DNA from: Setoptus koraiensis
Lineage: Eukaryota; Arthropoda
Reading direction: 5' to 3'
NCBI GenBank assembly: GCA_048013815.1
Contig: CM106585.1
Span: 124,001-188,000, forward strand
DNA: 64,000 nucleotides
Of the stretch, positions 24,663-34,920 are shown one piece after another; the stretch's first letter is position 1; the number at the start of each line of letters is the position of its first letter. A model generated the notes under the pieces. That model saw nothing but the letters and a program-made list of their open reading frames with translations, had not been told where the DNA came from and did not search any database. Made by a program: the position numbers and the translations under genes.

Positions 24663-25113
24663 TCCTATATCGCGCCACCTAGATTAAAGTGGACGGCGCC
24701 GGCCGTTGTCAGTGGTGCAGCAAACGAACTGGCGCAGTTGGCGCGACCTCTCGGCGACCCCGTGCCAACAGGCACCCACTTGCCATTGTTGTCAGCGGAT
24801 ATTTTGTTTCTGCTGGCCAAATTATGAGATTAGCAAAAACATTTCAAACGCACACTGTCTCGTGTTGGCCAGTAATTACAGCACGCGAACACTGTTCGGG
24901 CCAGCTTACCTTTTGAGTGAATTTGCAGTATAGGTTGTAGTTAGGGCAAAGTTATAGGGCTACTGTAACTGTAACTGTGCAACTAGCGCGCAACAGTGAC
25001 CAGCAATATCTGCCGCCAACTGGGGCCCGCAAATATTAATTTAAACATTTTTGTTGCGCAACAAACGCGAGGGGCCCCTCACTTGACGCGTCCTCACACC
25101 GGCCCTCACAAGC

Positions 25114-25166
25114 GAGTCCTCACACTGGCCCTCACACAGGCCTCGCAAGAGCCAGTGTGAGGACTC
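25114..25166. repeat. Perfect 16-bp inverted repeat
   Basis: gagtcctcacactggc (25114-25129) and gccagtgtgaggactc (25151-25166) flank a 21-base loop. Further ccctcaca copies lie beside it (25090-25140). Confidence 0.9.
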
Positions 25167-26365
25167 AGAGGCCCGTGGCCTGAGCTGTAAATGGCTTGTA
25201 AATCTTGTTGTGGCTCGCATTGTGTATTGATCTGTCGCAGCTCGATCGCGCTTGTTGTGCGTGCAATCGCAAATTCAATTAAGTTGCATCACGTACTGGC
25301 CGGCATTGTGGTGCGACAGTTGGGCAGTGTTGCCGGCACTGGCCCCACACCAACAAACAATAATAAATAATAATAATTTATAACGGCACGGGCTCGAGAT
25401 ACTCGGTGGCCGGCGGTGTCTAGAATTGCGCTGTGTGCGGCATCTAGAATTGAGTTGTTTCAGCCAAACAGTGGAAACAACTCACTAATAAGACGACACA
25501 AACTCTTTATAAACTTAATCACGAGCCATTTCGACCATTTCGGGCCCAACTTGGGCCGGCCCAAGCACAAACTGACCGGCCCAAACACAAACTGACAAAG
25601 AAGAGAAGCGACAAAGTTTTCGGGCCACAAAGCACAAAATTGCATTTCATATCCCTTTATATCCCGCCGTATATTGTAATAGATTATATAATATATCTCT
25701 ATTATATACATTGTGTGTTTATGCACTGTTGTGCTCGTGCTCCAGCGCCATTATCAAAATTATCAAAACTATGATGGGCACGCAACGAGAAAAGAAAAGA
25801 GATTGAAAACTTTCGATTGTGACTGTCAGCGTTTTCTCACTGTTTGCCGCAAATATTGTTGCTGTCCATTGTACACTCTTGCACGCCATTGTATATTGCC
25901 GTGTGTGGTGCATTGCGCCGTCTGCTCGGGGCCTCCATTTGAATTGAATCAACATCATAACACAATATACATTACATATATATATATATTATCCCCTTCA
26001 TAGTTTAATAGTTTGATAGTGGCCCGCTTTTGCGAGTACCCGTTTTAGCGGGCTTTGCCAGCAACGGTAATAATGATGCAGCAGTTAATCATGTTGAATT
26101 AGTTGGCTTCAGCGCCCTCTGTCGGTGCCACAATGTCGCTCAATAGCCTATATAGGCCTATTTGGTCATTATGCAACCACCGTTCACTCTCTATACTTGC
26201 CATACACTGTTATATAAGGTATTATACAAAGTTACACAAACTCAGTTGCACGTGAATTGTGCGATATGGACCATTGGTGACCAGGGTGCGTACCGTGCGA
26301 CACCGTATCATGGGCGCCGTTTATTTGCGATTTGCAGAAATAAAAGAATAACGACACACGAAACA

Positions 26366-26367
<2 letters not shown>

Positions 26368-26396
<29 letters not shown>
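26368..26396. repeat. (GA)n microsatellite
   Basis: About 14 GA units. Confidence 0.9.
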
Positions 26397-26399
<3 letters not shown>

Positions 26400-27164
26400 C
26401 AGAAAAGAGATAAACTTGACCACTGTCAAACTGTTGCCAAAAGCCCCCATTTAGCCAGCCCGTAAACTCTAGAGTCTATAGGCTGTGCATTTACAATAGG
26501 CTATCGCTCTGGCGCTGGCCTGGTGAGATATGCCCGACCGGATGGGCAATTTTTAGACATGGCGACGACGGCCACACTTTATCCGTCGTTGTCAAAGCGC
26601 CTGTCACAGAGGGACAGTGAAAATGAAATCAATTCAACTCGCTCGCTCATTGTTCTCTGGGCCGTCGTATTTAGCACATATTGCACATATTGTGCGTTTA
26701 GCTGTCGACGCTTTTGTTGTTTGCTCCAGTTGTGCTGCCGAGATTGTTGTTGTTGCCGTTGGTGTTGCCGTTGTGGTGTCGCCATCAGTGGACCAAACAA
26801 CAATTGGCCAAAGCCGAAGCTTGCAAAAGTTAAAAGTGACCATCATCAGTGGCGAGTAACATTAGATGACCACACACAAGCAGCGACTCAGCAAGCCAAC
26901 AACATCATTATGTAATGCTGCTGCTGTTGTTGTTGATGCTGCTGGAGACAGCTTTTAAACATACAACACATTGGAGACCCAATACTAAACACTCGATACC
27001 AGATTTCGGCCAAAAGCGTCTATTGGTGCTTGTGTCAATTCGGTGTGTTGTTCGAGTTGCCACAAACAAAACACTGACAGACAAACATGGCGTAACATAA
27101 AGACAACAAATAATAAAGGCTAAAGACAATAACACAAGCCAACTATGGATGGACAACAAAGCGT

Positions 27165-27196
27165 TTAGCTTGGCTTGGCTTGGCTCGGCTTGGCTG
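27165..27196. repeat. (TTGGC)n pentamer repeat
   Basis: About six cttgg units with one c variant. The same pentamer array recurs in the right-hand desert at about 60508-60542. Confidence 0.8.
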
Positions 27197-27539
27197 CAAC
27201 TTGATTGTTTAAATCATTTAACAGCGGCAACACATTGTGCACAATCGGATCATTAGACAACGACCAGAGAGAAACAGAGAGAGAGAGAGAGACTAAATTA
27301 AACAACTAATGATTATGATTAACGGGCTCACTGGTCGCCCACTAACGACCACCAAACGTGGCCCCCTGGCGGCTCGGCAGTGGCTCGTGGCAGCCATTAA
27401 TGGTTTGGTCGGTGTGCAATTCGATATCGTAATACGTATGTATATGTGCACGATATATGAATGGTTGTTGTCGGATGAAAAGCCTATCTTGTTGTTGTTT
27501 TTATCGTTGCCAACCATACGTGCTTGTCATGCTGTTGTC

Positions 27540-27560
27540 GTCGTTGTGTTATTGTTGTCG

Positions 27561-27601
<41 letters not shown>

Positions 27602-27632
27602 GCTGCTGCTGCTGCTGTCGTTGCTGCGTTTA
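27540..27632 (+). repeat. (TTG)n/(CTG)n microsatellite
   Basis: About 25 triplets of ttg/ctg, preceded by diverged gttgtcg units. Confidence 0.9.
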
Positions 27633-28343
27633 TCTGGCGAAAGTAAGTTTTCAAGAGTAAGCAACTCATTCTATCGTTTTGCACCAATCGTGCCAATAAA
27701 ACCCACAGAGGCCCCACAACTTGTAGAGGCCCGAGAAGCCCCCAGGCGAGTCGGTCGCAGCTTGCACGCAATGCTATAGATATAGGCCGGCTATAGATCA
27801 GTGCTATATTGGCCTCAGTGGTGGCAGTTGAATATTGTGAGAGATTATGCAAGAAGTAGAGGGCGCACACTTGTTTTTATAGTGGCCAGTGGTAAAGTTT
27901 GAGTAAAACCTAAACTAGAGCGACGCGCGCGAGTTATATTATTACTTCAATAGTAATAGTAACTGCCACTAGCAATAGCGATGCGACTATTTGGATTGCT
28001 CAAGTTAGATGATGCATTTAATTTCATTTGTTTTATCTCTCTCTGTCTCTCTCTCTGTCTCTCTCACAGACACTCATTCACTCACTCTCTAATTCAATGT
28101 TTGTCTATAAAAGAATTCTAACTCTCTGCCCATTCTCACAACCAATTCATCACAAACACACGAGCAAACAACCAGCTAGACAGAGAGCGACAGAGACAAA
28201 CAAACAAACAAACAAATAGACTACTAACTAACTGACTCGTTCTCTGGCCGGGGACCAACTTCACAACAGACACCAGCACGACAAATACACACGATGATAT
28301 AAATGTTTTATATAGGCAGCTTAATAGACTGCCACTACTGGCC

Positions 28344-28367
28344 ACTATGACTGCTAGCAGTCATAGT
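28344..28367. repeat. 24-bp perfect palindrome
   Basis: Twelve bases (actatgactgct) followed directly by their exact reverse complement, with no spacer. Confidence 0.95.
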
Positions 28368-30222
28368 AGCAAAGCACTATTACAGCCATAGGGTAGTTTA
28401 CTTCAGACACTGCAGATAGTTACATAATAATCATATGCCAGAAGTAGTTATAATAATGCACATTACAAACAACCATACTCAATGCAACGGGCAATATCAG
28501 TCACTCCATTTTGGTTGCGTAATGTGCTAGCGTATCATACTAGTATTACACTAGTATTAAATAATAACAGTAATAGTAGTAGCTGTTGTAATAGCGGTAG
28601 TGTGGTGGCTAGAAAATTAATAACTAAATTAGTGTTTGTAAGCTGCTGCTGCTGGTCCAAGACTGCACCACCAAATTATCGATAGTTGTTACTGTTGATA
28701 TGCAATTTGCTACAACAACAACAATTATACATATACTGTTATTTTAATGTTGATGCAGTTGTGCCAGCAACAGCAAGTCAAACCTTTGAACCAGCCATTA
28801 CGTCTAATCACTTTATAGGTCTAATGTGTCAAGCTCCAACCTCCTTCTAGTATAAATAATATTACATTCAAAGAGCCTCAAGGCTCCACGGCCCACATAG
28901 CCTCGCTACGGGCCGGCATACACTGGCGGACAAAATTTTCTCTATGAGCTGCTAGGCCAAGTCATAAGAGAGGTCCAACAACAACATAACCTTTTAATAT
29001 CTACATTAAGAGGCTACTATAATGAACTATGGCCCTGTTTAACATACGGCCAATACCAATGATATCAATGGCTGTTACGAGAGTAGTGAGATATCACAAA
29101 TTTGTTTCCCACGATTAACATATATTGTTATTATTATTATTATTAAACTAAATATTATATACACACATGACAATGTTTTGATGGATCTTATCTTGTTCTC
29201 CCCTAACATCAAAACTCCAGCCATGTTGTTGTTGCTACTGCTAATGAAAGCTCTCTAGCTAGCTTACAACTAGCTTATTTGCCTGTTGTTTGTTTATTTT
29301 CTCTTCTTGACTCCTAATGACAATTGTAAGCGACAAATAACAACAACAACAACAAAAACAACAAATTTTCATTGCCGCTTCCTCATGATAATGACAAGTA
29401 ATGGCCAAGTTAAGCACTTTGACAACTCTCTCTACTTTGCGATGATGATTGCTCTCATTTAGCTGCAATTGATTTATAACACATTTACTTGTCTATCTTC
29501 ATCATCTAAGATTCTCACAATTGATTGCTATACTGTGTTTTACACACAACAATAATGGATGCAAAAAGAATCAACAACAATCTATTGTTATGGCAACTAG
29601 TGATTGACTGTGGAGATAAAAAACAGCATCTCTCTCTAATTACTATAGAGTGAGAACTTGATATCTTGGTCTATTTGTTCCATGTCTCAGCGAAAAAACA
29701 ACATCAAAAAAAGAGATAAAAAAATATCATGTGACACATGTACAACATTTCCTATCATTGTGCTCTAATTTGGGACCGTCTAACGCTATTGTTGCCCTTG
29801 CCGATTTGAATAATATTTGTGGCATTTACATAAGGCAAAGTAGTAACAATTATCATTATTATAAGTGGTGTTTGTTTAAGGAAGAAATAACTCTTATCAT
29901 TTATTTATTGAGTACGATATCGTTTACCAATTACATTTCAATTACTCACTTATGCGATATAAACACATAGTATATAATAGTGGATGGATATGGTCTATTT
30001 TCTCGAACTAATTATCAATGACATATACACAAACAAACAAACAAATCGCAAAAAATCAATGCCATCGCAGATCAATATCTATCGATTATCATCTGCTTCC
30101 TAGTAGAGCAATAAAAAAGTGCTTCTCCTCAATGATGCTACGAGGCTAATACAATGACATTTAGATGACGCAGATCGGATAATAATAAAGCTCATAATGA
30201 TTGGCAATACTTGATTGATTAC

Positions 30223-30840
30223 TTATGCCTTTTGGAAGCGTAGATAGTCTTTTCCGGATGGCAACTCCACCACTCTGGCGCCAGTGCCCTCGCATCCTGG
30301 CTTTACTAGAACCTCGTCGCCTGATTTCCAGTTCTGTGGGGTGACAATTTCATTATTAGACGCGGTCAGCTGTAGAGCGTCGATGAGACGGATAATCTCA
30401 TCGAAATTTCTGCCAGCTGCAGCCGGATAACATACGGTGGCTTTGATTTTTTTGCTTGGATCCAAAACGAAAACGCCGCGCACTGTCTGAAATTTGTCCA
30501 GACCTTCCTCGTACATGCCTGTAATTTTGGTTATTTTATTGTCCTCATCATCGATAACAGGGAATGGTACCTTGCAGCCTGAATAGTGTTCTATGTCTTT
30601 TACCCATTGTTTGTGCGATTCAACTGGATCACAACTCAAGAACACGACCTTTACATTCCGTTTGTCTGTTTCTTTTGTCAATTGGGCCATTCTGGCTATT
30701 TCTGTTGTACAAACTGGCGTAAAATCAGCCGGATGAGAGCATATTAGGCCCCAGCTATCGCCAAGATATTTGTGTAAATCCAATTCGCCCAATGTGGTCT
30801 TACACACGAAATTAGGAAACTCAACTCCTAGATTCAACAT
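30223..30840 (-). CDS. PRDX6: Peroxiredoxin 6 (1-Cys peroxiredoxin, acidic PLA2 activity)
   Basis: Intronless, 205 residues (usual 220-224, the difference being scattered short gaps). The peroxidatic cysteine is in ADFTPVCTTE at residue 44, and no C-terminal resolving cysteine is in the 2-Cys position. The Prx6-specific lipase motif GDSWG lies at residues 27-31 with His23 in front. The C-terminal arm (LVKPGCEGTGARVVELPSGKDYLRF) is of the Prx6 type. Role: cytosolic reduction of H2O2 and phospholipid hydroperoxides, using an external thiol such as glutathione, with phospholipase A2 activity in the family. An AAC ATG start precedes the conserved LNLGVEFPNF. It lies alone between the long desert and the Cdc25 gene. 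Confidence 0.96.
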   Translation of the reverse strand: MLNLGVEFPNFVCKTTLGELDLHKYLGDSWGLICSHPADFTPVCTTEIARMAQLTKETDKRNVKVVFLSCDPVESHKQWVKDIEHYSGCKVPFPVIDDEDNKITKITGMYEEGLDKFQTVRGVFVLDPSKKIKATVCYPAAAGRNFDEIIRLIDALQLTASNNEIVTPQNWKSGDEVLVKPGCEGTGARVVELPSGKDYLRFQKA

Positions 30841-31050
30841 GTTGTTGCTCGCTGAGAACGACGAAACAGATCTAAGGTATAATTAAATTTAGTAATAATT
30901 AGAATTGACTAATGAGCGAGTTAATGAATTGTATTCAAATGTTCAAATGTTGGTATCGAATGGTATTAATGACGGGCGTTTTTGTTATAGTGTGTGTGAA
31001 TGAGTAGATTGGCAAATAACTATACTATTCAGTTGGTTGCGTTGTTTGCT

Positions 31051-31058
31051 TTTTTATA
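31051..31058 (-). promoter_or_regulatory. Possible TATA box of the peroxiredoxin gene
   Basis: The minus strand reads TATAAAAA about 210 bases upstream of the ATG, which would put a start site near 31020. The 30841-31352 interval otherwise shows only a (TG)n-like run near 31165. Confidence 0.35.
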
Positions 31059-31352
31059 ATGAATGAGAACATTAGAAGATGATTGAGTATATATTGGAGA
31101 ATGGTGAGATGATAAAATGGCGTATTTGTCGTATGTGTGTTGTTTGTTTGTTTCTTTGTTGGTTAGGTTGTTTGTGTGTGTGTGTGTTTAAGTGTTTGTG
31201 CAAAGCATTATTGTAATTAAAAAAGCTATACTTTAGGAACATTGCGCATGGCACTAAATTTAATTGTGCGATGATGAATCATATGTAATATTTGAGCAAT
31301 TGGGACGTGGTAATTGGATAATGGGTGGCAAGACATCATTTATCGCAAATAG

Positions 31353-31970
31353 TCAGCACCTCTTCAGGCGTTTCCTGCTTCGATTCATTGATTTATAAAC
31401 GCGCAGATCCTCTGTATGCTCTTTACATCCCATTGGCCTGTATGATTGCGGTTCACAATATTGTTTATATTGTCCATAAAAAGCCTTGTAACCACCTTCC
31501 AATAAGTATAGTTCGGGATGCATCAAACGCGGATAGTGGTCCCTATTGATATCGCGATCCTTGTTCCTCAAATGTCTAAGTAACTTTGGTGCTCGTTCTG
31601 ATGAAAATTCACAATGAAAAATTAAAACGTGTCGACTGTTGCTATCACTATTAGCTATGGATGGATGAAATGATGATGAATCTGATGACTGTGACATGGA
31701 AAATTTCGTGAATGGTTCGATAAATTCGCGTTGAATGCCATCTTTAGTGTATATGTTGACACTATTAATGATGTGGCCGCCTTCATATTCGTATGGGTAA
31801 CGACAATCGACAATTGTAAACGAGTCTATTGTGTCGCAAAAGCAATTATCTAAAAGCTTAACCAAAGTGGTAGCGTTAATACATTTAAGATCTGCATGCC
31901 GACCTTGTATAATGGGTAAAGCGTAAGGTTTGGATCCATCACCAATGTGATTATGAAATGATAAGTCCAT
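31353..31970 (-). CDS. Cdc25-type dual-specificity phosphatase, catalytic domain only
   Basis: 205 residues that align with the catalytic domain of Cdc25: HIGDGSKPYALPIIQGRHADL at the start, then FTIVDCRYPYEYEGGHI, then the active-site loop HCEFSSERAP with catalytic Cys120 and Arg126, then PELYLLEGGYKAFY and YCEPQSYRPM. Role of the family: removes inhibitory phosphates from Thr14/Tyr15 of CDKs to drive mitosis. The long N-terminal regulatory region of usual Cdc25 proteins (14-3-3 sites, degrons) is absent from this frame. A weak acceptor (ccaattag) lies just upstream of the ATG, so an upstream exon is possible but none was found. The basic C-terminal tail (NRSRKRLKRC) could aid localisation. 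It is divergent from LETM1. Confidence 0.9.
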   Translation of the reverse strand: MDLSFHNHIGDGSKPYALPIIQGRHADLKCINATTLVKLLDNCFCDTIDSFTIVDCRYPYEYEGGHIINSVNIYTKDGIQREFIEPFTKFSMSQSSDSSSFHPSIANSDSNSRHVLIFHCEFSSERAPKLLRHLRNKDRDINRDHYPRLMHPELYLLEGGYKAFYGQYKQYCEPQSYRPMGCKEHTEDLRVYKSMNRSRKRLKRC

Positions 31971-33103
31971 AGTCCCTAATTGGTCTGTCTATCTCTTTCT
32001 TGGAATCGGCAGGCTATCAATAGATTGCTTGTATATTGTTAAGTATAATAGATTGCTTGTACATATAATAAGCAAATAAGTATTGACGACCAATATATCC
32101 TAAATATCATCGGTCGTTGGCAGTTATCTTATGCAAAGTTTGTGTGTGTGTGTGTGTGTGCGCGCGTCGCGTGTGTGTGCGTGTAAGTGTAAGTGTGTAT
32201 ATATGAATGAAAAATAATAAATAAATAATTTTATACCTAATTAAAATCTATCTATTCTAATAATAATAAATAATAATCAATAACATGGTGACATCTTGTT
32301 GCTGATAGCGAAAGTTGGAGACAACAAAAGTGAGATCGACAGCACGAGCACACATACGCGCAAACTAATCACATGTTTCTATATGATGAAGACAGTTCTC
32401 TTTACTTTACATTTACTAACGGATATCTTGCGACAGGATATTCACACAAGATATTCATGAGTGGGCAATACCAAACACAAACACTGCAACAATGTGCTCA
32501 AATGGGGCGCGGCACAGAGCACAAGTTGCCCATTGAATCTAATGACGAGTCCAGCTGCATCGTGCCAGCTGGCAACTGCTGCGCGCATTCACGACTGTTG
32601 TGAATATCAACACCGCATCCAATATCCGAGCCGACTGAGGCGCGCCTTGCGGATCCTTTGTGAACTTGCCTGTACCTCTATTGTGCGTGCTGCAACTCAG
32701 AATCGTTGTGAATATCACTCGCGCGACTAGTAAGTATCCACGCACGTTTGAACGGTATTCACGCATGCGTTAATGCAACACATGCCGTCGGCGGCCGACG
32801 ATTTCATTCAAACTTGGCGCTGCTTGCGCAATACGCAATACAGCCAGTGCATAAGAACCATCACTGTCAAATCTCTCTCTTACACGTACAGTACACACTG
32901 TGTTATCGCTAGTGGTCACATTGTTTTTTTTACATGGAACAAGCATGGAATCCTTATTATTATTTTATTGTCCTGTTTAATTAACTTTCCCTTCTGCTGA
33001 ATCTCTCTCTTTCTCTCTCTTTATAAACAAAAGAGAAATTGTCACATTTGGCCACAATTGGCAAACTAGGACTTGGCCCAGACACACAGGCACCCATCTA
33101 GCC
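31971..33103. promoter_or_regulatory. Divergent region between Cdc25 and LETM1
   Basis: Contains a (TG)n microsatellite (about 32142-32180) and a GC-richer island (32480-32770) in which a 13-mer gttgtgaatatca occurs twice (about 32597 and 32705). A strong donor (gtaagtatcc) at 32730 and an acceptor (gacacacag) ending at 33089 suggest a 5'UTR intron of LETM1, so its promoter would lie near 32.4-32.7 kb. The splice sites are visible; transcription is inferred. Confidence 0.4.
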
Positions 33104-34878
33104 ATGACTTGTCCAACGAGAATAGTCTTGGCAAACTTAACTGTTTTCGGCCAATTAACCTCACTTAGGACCTTGGCGCCGGCGGCCTCGCTTAGTAATC
33201 ATATGTGCAAACGATACAGCAGCTCCAAAGAAACTCGTCCCTGTAAATACTTTGAACCGAAAAGTAAACACATGATTAAACTATGTGAAACCTACTCTAG
33301 TAAGCGCAGAGTTGTAATTGACGAAATCAAACATTATTATCATGGATTTCGATTGCTCTTTATTGACGCCAGAGTATCGTCACGATATGCTTGGAAGATA
33401 TTGAATGGCGAACAATTGACTAGGAGAGAGCATCGACAACTAGTTAGGAGCACATCAGATCTATTTAGGTTGTTACCATTTTCCGTATTTATTATAGTGC
33501 CTTTTATGGAATTTTTGCTACCCGTCTTTCTAAAATTCTTTCCCGGTATGTTACCTTCAACTTTTCAAACCTCTAAAGACAAAGACACTAAAATCAAGAA
33601 TCAACTTAAAGTTAAACTGGACATGGCCAAATTTCTACAACAAACACTGGATGACATGGCCCTACAATCGAAGGCCGGCATCCATTCTCATTCGGCCAAA
33701 CAATTTGCGAAATTTTTCGAAGAAGTCAGGGCCACAGGCGCCGGTGCCACTAATGAAGACATTATGAAATACTCGAAATTGTTTGAGGATGAAATCACAT
33801 TAGACTCCATGACTAGACAACAACTAGTGGCCTGCTGCAAATTGTTAGAACTGCAACCAATGGGTACTAATGCGTTTCTCAGATTTCAATTGAAAATGAG
33901 GCTCAAATCTTTGACGGCCGACGATCAGAAGATCCTACAAGAGGGTGTTGATAGCCTCACTGCCTCAGAGCTTCAGGCAGCTTGTAGAGCTCGTGGTATG
34001 CGGGCATTGGGTGTACCTATAGAAAGGTTGCAAGCTCAACTTTTACAGTGGCTTGATTTGAATTTAAATCAAAAGATTCCTCCTTCATTGTTGTTATTAT
34101 CACGTGCTTTATTTGTACCAGAAAATATTCCTACAAGTGAGCAACTCAAAGTCACTATACAATCTCTTCCAGATATTGCAGCCATGGAAGTCAAATACAA
34201 TATAGGCGAGGCAGAGGGTAAAGTGGACAATCGAGCCAAACTTGAACTCATCGAACAAGAGGAAGCTGAGATCAAGAAAGAAGAGCTACAAGAATCAGTG
34301 GAAAGTTTCAAATCTAACTATGACGATTCTCTAATTGACTTCGCTGATGAGGTCATAGAGAGGGCAGCTAAACTGAATCAAACTGCCATACTAAGAATAG
34401 TCAAAGAAAAGAGTGAAAAGAATGATTTGACAAAGGAATTTTTGGGTAAGTGTGCCAACACCACAATTCTCGTTTTTCTCACTATATGATGCCTAGAAAA
34501 ACTTCACTAATATTTGATCTCAATCTTTGTAACTTTCCTTATATAGAATCTGTTGACAGAGATCTAGACAAATTCCTTGCTGATCGCGAAGAATTGTTAT
34601 CGGGCAAAGAACCTCCCGAGGAAGAGTATGATCTTCGCCAGATTAAAGAAGAGATGGAAGACTACCATGAAGAGATTGAAGGTCACCCGGAGGAAATTAA
34701 AGAGAAGGGATTACGCGAGTCCAAGGCGGCAAGACGATTGAGTAAACGCGTCGATAAGATGCTAAACAAATTAGATAGTCTAATAGACTCCATAGAGGAG
34801 GCAAAAGAAGAAAAAGAGAAGCAGGAAGAAAAGAAAGATAAGGGGGAGGAAAAGTCGAGAAAAGTTGAGGAGAATTAG
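33104..34878 (+). CDS. LETM1: LETM1 mitochondrial inner-membrane protein
   Basis: Two exons, 33104-34445 and 34547-34878 (donor gtaagt, acceptor atatag, phases match), giving 557 residues. The N-terminus ([12 protein letters not shown]...) fits a mitochondrial presequence. The transmembrane segment at about residues 121-147 carries the LETM signature [25 protein letters not shown]. The conserved LETM domain follows ([37 protein letters not shown]), then a long acidic/basic coiled coil. Role: inner-membrane K+/H+ or Ca2+/H+ exchange and cristae volume control. I see no EF-hand loop in the C-terminal part, unlike vertebrate LETM1, so in that respect it resembles LETM2. AATAAA follows the stop directly. 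Confidence 0.95.
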
Positions 34879-34920
34879 AATAAAACTTTAATCATTGATA
34901 CAAATCTATTCATATAACAT

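Larger units (their letters stand above)
6134..30222. other. Gene desert between hunchback-like gene and peroxiredoxin gene
   Basis: About 24 kb in which no conserved protein, tRNA or rRNA was recognised on either strand. Many open frames exist, the longest being 237 codons at 16043-16756. They have shifting low-complexity or arginine/cysteine-rich compositions, and most are matched by equally long frames on the opposite strand, as expected of GC-rich noncoding DNA. Visible content: microsatellites, tandem repeats of about 7 to 26 bp, several strong inverted repeats (listed separately) and scattered TATA-like motifs (7932, 21733, 24062). Being directly upstream of hunchback, it is a good place for long-range enhancers or an upstream 5'UTR exon. 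That is inference. Confidence 0.7.

Noticed and set aside
29731-29970. 79-codon frame upstream of the peroxiredoxin gene
   Set aside because: AT-rich, hydrophobic random-looking peptide with no splice or homology support.
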